From the NCBI RefSeq assembly GCF_030248535.1, contig NZ_JAHGAJ010000038.1:1-38875 (forward strand): a DNA stretch of 38,875 bases, written 5' to 3'. The notes under the pieces are model-generated. The model was not told the DNA's origin and searched no databases. It saw only the letters and a list, made by a program, of their open reading frames with translations. Numbering within the stretch: position 1 is the stretch's first letter; every line of letters starts with the position of its first letter. Both the position numbers and the translations under genes were made by a program. Of this stretch, positions 32,285-38,875 are shown one piece after another. This stretch comes from Vibrio sp. D404a (GTDB lineage: Bacteria > Pseudomonadota > Gammaproteobacteria > Enterobacterales > Vibrionaceae).

Positions 32285-34224
32285 TACTCAACCACCTCTG
32301 ATGTTGCAGCTGGGTGATAAAGCTCCGAGCCAGTGTCGCGGAACTCTTGTGACTTTTGACGCATCCCCTCTAGCGGATCATCAAGTGTCTTGATCGATAT
32401 TGCTTGGTCAGCGGCAACCTGTTCCGTATCTTTAGCGTACTCACGCACCTCTTGTGAGATCTTCATAGAACAGAACTTAGGTCCACACATAGAACAGAAA
32501 TGAGCAACTTTGCCAGACTCTTGCGGCAAGGTTTCATCATGAAAAGCGCGTGCCGTTTCAGGGTCGAGAGATAGATTGAATTGGTCTTCCCAGCGGAACT
32601 CAAAGCGGGCTTTAGATAAGGCGTTATCACGAACTTGTGCACCCGGATGACCTTTGGCTAAGTCACCAGCATGAGCGGCAAGCTTGTAGGTAATCAAACC
32701 GGTTTTAACGTCTTCTTTATTTGGTAAACCAAGGTGCTCTTTTGGTGTTACGTAACACAGCATTGCACAGCCATACCAACCAATCATGGCAGCCCCGATG
32801 CCCGAGGTAATATGATCGTAGCCCGGTGCGATATCCGTTGTCAGTGGACCTAGAGTATAGAAAGGTGCTTCATGGCAGTGCTCTAGCTGCTCATCCATGT
32901 TCTCTTTGATCATATGCATTGGTACATGGCCCGGCCCTTCAATGATCACCTGAACGTCATATTCCCAGGCAATCTTAGTCAGCTCACCTAGAGTACGAAG
33001 CTCAGCAAATTGGGCTTCATCATTCGCATCAGCAACAGAACCCGGACGCAGACCATCACCCAATGATAGAGCGACATCGTACTTAGCACAGATCTCACAG
33101 ATCTCACGGAAGTTAGTGTAAAGGAAGCTCTCTTGGTGATGAGCCAGACACCACTTAGCAATGATAGAACCACCACGCGACACAATGCCAGTAACACGCT
33201 TTGCCGTCATTGGTACATAACGAAGCAGCAAGCCAGCATGAATAGTGAAGTAGTCAACGCCCTGCTCTGCTTGCTCAATTAAGGTATCACGCATCACTTC
33301 CCAGTTAAGGTTTTCGGCAACACCATTCACTTTCTCCAGCGCTTGATACATAGGCACCGTGCCGATTGGCACTGGGCTATTACGCAGAATCCACTCGCGC
33401 GTCTCATGGATGTTGCGACCGGTCGAGAGATCCATAACCGTGTCTCCACCCCAACGCGTCGCCCATACCAGTTTCTCGACTTCTTCTTCAATTGATGAAG
33501 ACACCGAAGAGTTACCAATATTGGCATTCACTTTCACAAGGAAATTACGGCCAATAATCATCGGCTCAGATTCAGGGTGATTGATGTTTGAAGGGATAAT
33601 TGCACGGCCTTCAGCGACTTCTTTACGCACAAACTCAGGCGTAATATCTTTCGGTAGGTTTGCCCCAAAGCTTTGACCTGGGTGTTGCTGAGTTAAGACT
33701 TCATCACGATACATTGCTCTTCCCATGTTCTCACGAAGAGCAATGTACTCCATTTCTGGGGTAATGATTCCCTTACGCGCATAGTGCATTTGAGTTACAC
33801 ACTGGCCACCTTTAGCACGTCGAATACGTGGTAGATTGCCGTAACGAAGTTCGTCTAAGGTTTCATCTTCAAGGCGCTCTTTGGTGTATACCGAGCTAAC
33901 GTCATCTAAAAGTTCTGTGTCAGCACGTTCTTCGATCCACTCTTCTCTGAGCTTAGGTAAGCCATGATATAGGTCGATTTCATGCTCCGGGTCAGTGTAC
34001 ACACCTGAGGTATCATAAACTCGAATAGGCTCATTAGGCTCAAAGATAGGCGCTTCTTTGGTGCCGCCAATGAGGCTGTCTGCCAAAGAGATCTCACGCA
34101 TCGGGACACGAATATCGGCACGGGAGCCTTCAACGTAAACCTTGGTTGAATTTGGGTACGGCTGTACCGAGAGAGTTTCTATAAACTGTTTTGCTTCCAG
34201 TCTCGCTTGCTTGCGATTCGACAT
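32284..34224 (-). CDS. thiC: Phosphomethylpyrimidine synthase ThiC
   Basis: A 646-residue radical-SAM enzyme that rearranges aminoimidazole ribotide to HMP-phosphate. The C-terminal cluster motif CSMCGPKFCSM is intact, as are the barrel blocks RGGSIIAKWCLAHHQE, SLGDGLRPG and EGPGHVPMHMI. Length matches E. coli ThiC (about 631). First gene of the thi operon, preceded by a TPP riboswitch; AAGGA lies about eight bases before the ATG. Confidence 0.97.
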   Translation of the reverse strand: MSNRKQARLEAKQFIETLSVQPYPNSTKVYVEGSRADIRVPMREISLADSLIGGTKEAPIFEPNEPIRVYDTSGVYTDPEHEIDLYHGLPKLREEWIEERADTELLDDVSSVYTKERLEDETLDELRYGNLPRIRRAKGGQCVTQMHYARKGIITPEMEYIALRENMGRAMYRDEVLTQQHPGQSFGANLPKDITPEFVRKEVAEGRAIIPSNINHPESEPMIIGRNFLVKVNANIGNSSVSSSIEEEVEKLVWATRWGGDTVMDLSTGRNIHETREWILRNSPVPIGTVPMYQALEKVNGVAENLNWEVMRDTLIEQAEQGVDYFTIHAGLLLRYVPMTAKRVTGIVSRGGSIIAKWCLAHHQESFLYTNFREICEICAKYDVALSLGDGLRPGSVADANDEAQFAELRTLGELTKIAWEYDVQVIIEGPGHVPMHMIKENMDEQLEHCHEAPFYTLGPLTTDIAPGYDHITSGIGAAMIGWYGCAMLCYVTPKEHLGLPNKEDVKTGLITYKLAAHAGDLAKGHPGAQVRDNALSKARFEFRWEDQFNLSLDPETARAFHDETLPQESGKVAHFCSMCGPKFCSMKISQEVREYAKDTEQVAADQAISIKTLDDPLEGMRQKSQEFRDTGSELYHPAATSEVVE

Positions 34225-34394
34225 AGCATTTTTCCTTGCTTCGTTATTCTAGATAATAAATTCGGATAAAAATGCTTGGCGGAAAGATGCGACAAGAGGA
34301 GCTGAACATCGGCATACCTATGGCAGGTAAAAGCGGCCTAATGCTTAGCTAAATGATAGGTCTGCTAGAGAGAATTCCAGCAAGGATATCTTCT

Positions 34395-34477
34395 CTTGTT
34401 CCCTTCGCAGGTATTAACCTGATCAGGTTCAACGGATCCCGAATGAACGGTCTCAGCCTTATGGCACTCCGACAAGT
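34395..34477 (-). promoter_or_regulatory. TPP (THI-box) riboswitch of the thi operon
   Basis: On the minus strand the aptamer runs from ACTTGTCGGAGTGCC through GGCTGAGACCG and TTGAACCTGATCAGGTTAAT to ACCTGCGAAGGGAACAAG. These are the conserved TPP-sensing pyrimidine and diphosphate arms (CTGAGA and CCTGATCAGG). P1 is closed by CTTGT/ACAAG. About 170 bases of leader separate it from thiC, enough for an expression platform, whose exact hairpin I did not resolve. Confidence 0.95.
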
Positions 34478-34483
34478 GAATTC

Positions 34484-34512
34484 AGTATATAAAATCGGCT
34501 TGGTTAAACCAA
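34484..34512 (-). promoter_or_regulatory. Probable thi operon promoter
   Basis: The minus strand has -35 TTGGTT (34512-34507), a 17 bp spacer and -10 TATACT (34489-34484). Transcription would start at about 34477, right at the aptamer's 5' end. The -35 lies inside the crcB terminator hairpin. Confidence 0.7.
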
Positions 34513-34517
34513 GCCGA
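34495..34517 (-). terminator. Terminator after crcB
   Basis: TCGGCTTGG, loop TTTAA, CCAAGCCGA then TTTTATAT on the minus strand, 44 bases past the crcB stop. It overlaps the thi promoter. Confidence 0.75.
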
Positions 34518-34561
34518 CCTGTGTGAATTTGATGTGAATATAGAGAACTAGATCTGAAATA

Positions 34562-34945
34562 CTAACTCTTAATTAATAACTGAAAGCCGATCCATGCAGC
34601 TGAGATGCTTAATACAACATTCAACAGTACATTGAGTCCCATTTTGAAAAATGCCCCTTGCTGCATTAACAACACATTATCCATAGAGAAAGTCGAGAAT
34701 GTTGTTAGTGCTCCGAGAAAGCCTAACCCAATAATCTGACGCCACGGTTCCGTTGCAACCATTTCGTTCTCAAACGCAGCAATGAGTAGACCCATAATAA
34801 ATGAACCAACAACATTCACTGTCAGAGTGCCGTACGGAAAACCACGCCCTAATAGCACCACACACAGCTCAGAAATTAAGTAACGAGAGCACGCACCAAA
34901 TGCACCGCCGATGGCGATAAACCCTAAAATTGAAAACTGACCCAT
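34562..34945 (-). CDS. crcB: Fluoride ion channel FluC/CrcB
   Basis: A 127-residue protein with four hydrophobic helices that forms a dual-topology dimeric channel exporting fluoride. Family signatures are GGAFGACSRYLIS near the N-terminus, GTLTVNVVGSFIMG and GFLGALTTFSTFS (the Phe-box and Na+-binding region). Single-gene form. I looked for a fluoride riboswitch upstream and did not see one. Confidence 0.93.
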   Translation of the reverse strand: MGQFSILGFIAIGGAFGACSRYLISELCVVLLGRGFPYGTLTVNVVGSFIMGLLIAAFENEMVATEPWRQIIGLGFLGALTTFSTFSMDNVLLMQQGAFFKMGLNVLLNVVLSISAAWIGFQLLIKS

Positions 34946-35054
34946 AATTCCCCCACATAAGACTTAAGGATATTCTAGCCGGACTCGATTTTTTTTCGAG
35001 ATAATTTGTGAATAAATTACTTGGATAAATTTCAAGATTAAAAAGTTACAGGTG

Positions 35055-36437
35055 TCACTTTACTTCGATATAACCCATTAAACCGGTCTTCATGTGCTCA
35101 ATGACATGACAGTGATACATCCAACGCCCCGGGTTATCAGCAACAAACGCAGCTTTTGCACTGCCATTTTTACCGAGTAAAACCGTATCAGTATGGAATG
35201 GCTCTTCGACTTTTTTTCCATCCAGCTCAAGCACTGTAAATGTATGACCATGAATATGGATCGGGTGGTGATACTGAGTCACGTTCTTGAGATCGAAAAT
35301 GTATGTCTTACCCAACTCTAGAGTCGCGAGTGGTTCAGGAATATTGTCTTTACTCATCCCTTCCCATGCGCGTTTATTGGTAAGCCAAAATTTAGGCATC
35401 GACTTGCCATCTTTTCCTGTTGGACTGATCGCACCTTCCCACTCAAACAGAAAATCGATTTCGGTGGCATTCTCGAGGTCTAGGTTAGGAACCGGATTGA
35501 GTGGTAAAGAAGGTAATGTCTGTCCAGAAGGCAGGTTCGAGTCCACGACTTCTAATGAACATAACGAGAATGGAAAGCGTCCTTTCATTTGTAAGACGTC
35601 TATGGTGTTGCCCTTGGCTGGAGCCACAAATCCGATATCCACTCGCATACCCGGGCCAATCTTGTGTTGTGTTAGTCGATAAGGCGTTTTGACAGGATTA
35701 CCATCGATAGCAATAACCCAAGCCTCTACACCTTCGACCGCAATAGGATAAGTAATCGTATTATCGACATTGGCGATTCTAAGACGTGTTGTCGCGTGTT
35801 GCTTGATTTGGTATTTCGGCTCGTGAACACCATTTACGCTACTCCACTCACCAGGAGTACCCATACGAGCACTCATTCGTGGGATCATCAAATCTTTCCA
35901 TTGCCCTTGCTTATCAAGATGCCAATGTTTAAGCATCAGTGGTAGCTCTTCATCAAAAACCACTGGTTGTGCTTCTTCAACAATAATCAGTCCGACTAGC
36001 CCCATACCAAGCTGCTTGACGCTATTCATGTGTGGGTGATACCAAAAGGTACCCGCATCTGGCGGCGTGAACTCATAAACAAAGGTCTCACCCGGCATGA
36101 TTTGTGGCTGACTTAGGAATGGTACGCCATCCATTTCAATCGGAATTCTGAGACCATGCCAGTGAATGGTGGTTGGCTCTAATAGCTTATTGGTGAAACG
36201 AATCACCACTTTTTCACCCTGACGACAACGGATAGTAGGAGCAGGAATCTGACCGTCAAAGCCAAGTACTTTGGTCGTGTACCCTGGCACTAGCTCAGCT
36301 GTTGCAGGCTCCGCCGTCAGGTCATACACGTATCGTCCTTTTTCATCGACAGATTGAGTAACACTACAAGCGGGTAAAATTGATAGCGCTGATATAGCAA
36401 TAGAAGACTTAATAAACTGACGACGAGAAATATCCAT
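35055..36437 (-). CDS. Tat-exported multicopper oxidase
   Basis: A 460-residue periplasmic three-cupredoxin oxidase related to CueO/SufI. The N-terminus MDISRRQFIKSS is a twin-arginine signal, and ILPAC at about 20-24 could be a lipobox. All four copper motifs are present: HWHG (92-95), WYHPHM (132-137), HPIHIHGH (391-398) and HCHVIEHM (442-449), so type 1 ligands His391, Cys443, His448 and Met449 are intact, unlike SufI. The Met-rich insert of CueO is missing. Expected to oxidise Cu(I), Fe(II) or phenolics; substrate not known. A Fur-like box lies 44 bases upstream. Confidence 0.9.
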   Translation of the reverse strand: MDISRRQFIKSSIAISALSILPACSVTQSVDEKGRYVYDLTAEPATAELVPGYTTKVLGFDGQIPAPTIRCRQGEKVVIRFTNKLLEPTTIHWHGLRIPIEMDGVPFLSQPQIMPGETFVYEFTPPDAGTFWYHPHMNSVKQLGMGLVGLIIVEEAQPVVFDEELPLMLKHWHLDKQGQWKDLMIPRMSARMGTPGEWSSVNGVHEPKYQIKQHATTRLRIANVDNTITYPIAVEGVEAWVIAIDGNPVKTPYRLTQHKIGPGMRVDIGFVAPAKGNTIDVLQMKGRFPFSLCSLEVVDSNLPSGQTLPSLPLNPVPNLDLENATEIDFLFEWEGAISPTGKDGKSMPKFWLTNKRAWEGMSKDNIPEPLATLELGKTYIFDLKNVTQYHHPIHIHGHTFTVLELDGKKVEEPFHTDTVLLGKNGSAKAAFVADNPGRWMYHCHVIEHMKTGLMGYIEVK

Positions 36438-36480
36438 ACTGTTCTACTCTTAAATTAACCTGAACAAAATGTAACAGATT

Positions 36481-36499
36481 ATTAATAACAATTCTCATT
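36481..36499 (-). promoter_or_regulatory. Fur-like box upstream of multicopper oxidase
   Basis: The minus strand reads AATGAGAATTGTTATTAAT, which fits the Fur pattern AATGANAATNNTTNTCATT except at two positions in the right half. It lies 44 bases before the oxidase start, in a promoter position. Confidence 0.5.
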
Positions 36500-36563
36500 A
36501 CGATGCCAATTTTGAGTCTTAGATAACCCTGTGAAATTAACCGGTTCTTAGAATGACACAAAT

Positions 36564-36588
36564 AAAAAAAGGAGACGTTTCCGCCTCC
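36564..36588 (-). terminator. Terminator after chemoreceptor gene
   Basis: On the minus strand GGAGGCG, loop GAAA, CGTCTCC is followed by TTTTTTT, 27 bases after the chemoreceptor stop. Confidence 0.88.
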
Positions 36589-36614
36589 CATATAAACAAT
36601 ACGACAACTACAAA

Positions 36615-38528
36615 CTATTGAAGCTTAAAGCGATCAACAATCGCCAGCAGTTGCTTGTTGCTATTGGTTAATTGAACCGTGCCTGCAGAGGCTTGAGCAC
36701 CATTGTCAGTCAGTTCATTCACCATCCCTTGAATCGTTGTCATATTGCGGCTCACTTCATCGGTCACCGCACTTTGCTGGCTCGCTGCTGTAGCGATCTC
36801 AAGACCAAGATCATTAATACGCACTATCGAGTTAACCATTACGTCTAAGCTCTGATTAACATTCTCTGTGGTATGAGCGGTCTCTTCACAGCGCACTTTA
36901 GTGTCGTCCATTGCTTTGACTACCGTTCTCGTACCCTCGTTAAGATTTGCCAACATACTATTGATTTCAGAAGTACTCTGTTGCGTTCTCGCAGCAAGCG
37001 CACGAACTTCGTCAGCAACCACGGCAAAGCCTCGACCTTGCTCCCCTGCCCGAGCAGCCTCGATCGCTGCGTTGAGTGCAAGCAAGTTAGTTTGATCGGC
37101 AATCTCACCAATAACAGTCAGAACAGAACCGATCTTTTGAGAGTCTTCGTTCATCGATTGAATGCTTTGCGCCATGGCTTCCACTTCGCCGACTAATTCA
37201 GCCACACTGCGAACAGCGCTTGCGACAACCTCTTTCGATTGGCTAGCCTCATCGTTCGTCATCTTAGTGAATTCAGCCGTCTTAGAAGCGCTCTCTGCAA
37301 CACTATCAGCCGTTGAATTCATCTCTGCCATAGCAGTAACCACCTGCGTGGTTTCCATCGCATGAGAGGTCAATACAGCTTCATTGTTATGAGTCTGCTC
37401 TTCAAGCAAATGGATGTTTTGCGAGATCTGATTTGAAGCACTGGTTACCTCAAGCATCATACTTTGAAGGTTGCTAATAAAGGTATTCACAGCTTGTGCT
37501 ATCTGACCAAGGTCGTCTTGAGAGTGGACTTCTAGTCGACGGGTTAAGTCACCATGCCCTTGCGATAAATCTAATATGGTGCTCTTTAAGGCCAAAATAG
37601 GTCGATATGCATAGTTAAGAATCACTAAAAAGATCGCACAGGAAATCACAAGCAGGATAACGGTAGAGTAAAGAGCAGTCTCTAATGCTTCATCCATTTC
37701 GGCATAAGCGATCGACTTATCGACACCTACGAGTAGATGCCAAGTCACTGCATCATCAATTCGAATAGTTTGGAAGAAGGCCACTTTGTCTACCCCACCT
37801 AGGCTGTAGTCTTGCATACCAGATGGGAGAGACAGTAGAGAATCGGTTAATGGCTTAAGATCAGCAAAATCATAGAGCTTTGTCTCACCAGGAACATCAA
37901 CTTCACCATTAGAGGCAATCGTTAGACTAGTTTGGTCATATAGACCCATCATAGCCCCAGGGAAAGGTGCTTTTCTTACCAGTTCATCAAGCAGTGTAAG
38001 TTCGATATCTGCAAGTAATACGCCTTGTAGTTCACCCTGTGCATAAAAAGGCTCAGCAATACTGACCATTAAGCTTTTCGTCAAAGCATCACTGTAGATA
38101 TCGGTAACAATCGTGTCTCGTTTGGCAACTGCTTGTTTATACCAATCTCGAGACCTTGGATCGTAATTTGCCACGTCGCGTTTACCGCTATTATTGCCGT
38201 AGGAACGACCATCTTCATAACCAACTAAAATATCTGAAGCCGGAGAAGTATTAGCTATCTGTCTGATCATCAGAAGAATTTGTTGGTCATTGTTAACTGA
38301 GACGAAGTCAGGGGCATTTGATACTAAGCCAGATTTAATAGTATCTAACCAAGTTGTAATTGTGTCGCTAGTGGTCTCAATCTTCAGCATCGAATATTCA
38401 TTAATCCGTTCTTCAATTGATGCTGAGAGTTGTTTATAGGATAGGTAACTCGATACCGTTAATGACATTGTAATTAAGAGAATGACAACGGTAACCACTC
38501 TTCCCTTAAAGCTACTTAACACATTCAT
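36615..38528 (-). CDS. Methyl-accepting chemotaxis protein with amino-acid-type dCache sensor
   Basis: A 637-residue inner-membrane chemoreceptor. TM1 is about 10-30, a periplasmic dCache_1 domain 35-275, TM2 about 287-308, HAMP 308-360, and the cytoplasmic signalling hairpin peaks at EIADQTNLLALNAAIEAARAGEQGRGFAVVADEVR (475-509, quoted in parts). The sensor has Tyr122, Arg127, Trp129, Tyr130, Asp147 and Asp174, matching one-residue-shifted positions of the amino-acid-binding motif of Pseudomonas PctA. It probably senses L-amino acids. No C-terminal CheR-tether pentapeptide is present. Confidence 0.93.
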   Translation of the reverse strand: MNVLSSFKGRVVTVVILLITMSLTVSSYLSYKQLSASIEERINEYSMLKIETTSDTITTWLDTIKSGLVSNAPDFVSVNNDQQILLMIRQIANTSPASDILVGYEDGRSYGNNSGKRDVANYDPRSRDWYKQAVAKRDTIVTDIYSDALTKSLMVSIAEPFYAQGELQGVLLADIELTLLDELVRKAPFPGAMMGLYDQTSLTIASNGEVDVPGETKLYDFADLKPLTDSLLSLPSGMQDYSLGGVDKVAFFQTIRIDDAVTWHLLVGVDKSIAYAEMDEALETALYSTVILLVISCAIFLVILNYAYRPILALKSTILDLSQGHGDLTRRLEVHSQDDLGQIAQAVNTFISNLQSMMLEVTSASNQISQNIHLLEEQTHNNEAVLTSHAMETTQVVTAMAEMNSTADSVAESASKTAEFTKMTNDEASQSKEVVASAVRSVAELVGEVEAMAQSIQSMNEDSQKIGSVLTVIGEIADQTNLLALNAAIEAARAGEQGRGFAVVADEVRALAARTQQSTSEINSMLANLNEGTRTVVKAMDDTKVRCEETAHTTENVNQSLDVMVNSIVRINDLGLEIATAASQQSAVTDEVSRNMTTIQGMVNELTDNGAQASAGTVQLTNSNKQLLAIVDRFKLQ

Positions 38529-38591
38529 TTTTAAGCTCTATTTTATAAATTTGAACAAATGTATCACTATTGAGACTTAACTTAATTACAT

Positions 38592-38628
38592 TGCAATAAA
38601 GTTAATATATCGATCACACTTTATTGCA
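38592..38628. repeat. 11-bp inverted repeat upstream of the chemoreceptor gene
   Basis: TGCAATAAAGT (38592-38602) and ACTTTATTGCA (38618-38628) are perfect inverted arms 15 bases apart, 64 bases before the chemoreceptor start. It could be a regulator site. The rest of the 295-base gap up to the tRNA terminator shows no gene that I can support. Confidence 0.45.
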
Positions 38629-38820
38629 CATCAAAACATCAATTAGGTGAATACCAATCAGTCAGTAAGCTTTTGAAATTACGAAGATTAAGGCTAACGT
38701 TACAAGATTTGATAGGACTTGCTACCAAGCGGGATGACACTCCAGATCGCAATACGCGCAGTTTTGGTAAATAGGGGAATCCGCTGCTCTGCCAATTGTG
38801 GTTTCTTTGTGTCAGAAAGC

Positions 38821-38851
38821 AAAAAGGCTCTAGCATTTCTGCTAGAGCCTT
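38821..38851 (-). terminator. Terminator of the tRNA (rrn) transcript
   Basis: On the minus strand AAGGCTCTAGC, loop AGAAAT, GCTAGAGCCTTTTT is a perfect stem with a T tract, starting five bases after the tRNA CCA end. Confidence 0.9.
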
Positions 38852-38855
38852 AATA

Positions 38856-38875
38856 TGGCAGGGGTGGAGAGATTC
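38856..38875 (-). tRNA. tRNA-Trp, 3' end (partial, runs off right edge)
   Basis: The minus strand reads GAATCTCTCCACCCCTGCCA: the end of the T-loop, T-stem CTCTC, acceptor CACCCCT, discriminator G and encoded CCA. The acceptor implies a 5' AGGGGTG, which among gammaproteobacterial tRNAs fits tRNA-Trp (E. coli ends ...CTCTCCGCCCCTGCCA). In vibrios tRNA-Asp and tRNA-Trp can follow 5S at the end of an rRNA operon, so one may lie just outside the window. Confidence 0.82.

Noticed and set aside
34946..35054. Fluoride riboswitch upstream of crcB
   Set aside because: The conserved GGNGATGG and CTGATG core of the crcB RNA motif is absent.
38639..38836. 65-residue minus-strand frame between the tRNA and chemoreceptor
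   Set aside because: It begins inside the tRNA terminator and has no recognisable content or ribosome-binding site.

Overview
The window looks like origin-proximal DNA of the main chromosome of a Vibrio or close relative (Vibrionaceae). Protein content and gene order point there: a thiC-E-F-S-G-H operon, an M24 aminopeptidase, a LysR regulator, a Bcr/CflA pump and a TsrA-like protein in the order I recall from Vibrio cholerae around VC0061-VC0070. There are also two perfect chromosomal parS sites and a Csr-titrating sRNA with a VarA/GacA box. No prophage, insertion sequence or CRISPR array was seen; this is mostly core-genome DNA.

Layout. The left edge (1-420) is the front of an rRNA operon reading leftwards: promoters P1 and P2, boxA, leader, and the first 14 bases of 16S. 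Next comes a leftward block ubiD-ferredoxin-fre, a secreted protein of unknown function, rho and trxA, then rightward rhlB-gppA. yhhQ (queuosine-precursor transporter) follows under a preQ1-I-type riboswitch, then recQ with a small DUF3630-like partner. A rightward run holds rarD, an AraC-type regulator, a LysE/RhtB exporter and ggt. Between ggt and uvrD lies a CsrB-family sRNA with about 29 GGA motifs.

From 20.6 to 23.0 kb there is a complete bufferin-type operon: BufA1 precursor, BufB (DUF692/MNIO enzyme), BufC (DUF2063) and DoxX. It is the most unusual pathway in the window, a copper-linked modified-peptide system only recently recognised in bacteria. After it come tsrA, the drug efflux pump, LysR, the aminopeptidase, and the thiamin operon (TPP riboswitch, then thiC-E-F-S-G-H). 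The right part has fluC/crcB, a Tat-exported multicopper oxidase behind a Fur-like box, and an amino-acid-type dCache chemoreceptor. The right edge is the 3' end of a leftward tRNA-Trp gene with its terminator, probably the tail of a second rRNA operon. If so, the segment sits between two rRNA operons in the same orientation.

How the parts relate. Several loci carry visible control elements: rrn P1/P2 and boxA, the preQ1 and TPP aptamers, a LexA-like box at uvrD, a VarA box at csrB, a Fur-like box at the oxidase, and a LysR-type dyad between the pump and its divergent regulator. Two metal-handling loci (bufferin operon and multicopper oxidase) lie about 12 kb apart. Function names rest on motif recognition and remembered family sequences; no database search was run.
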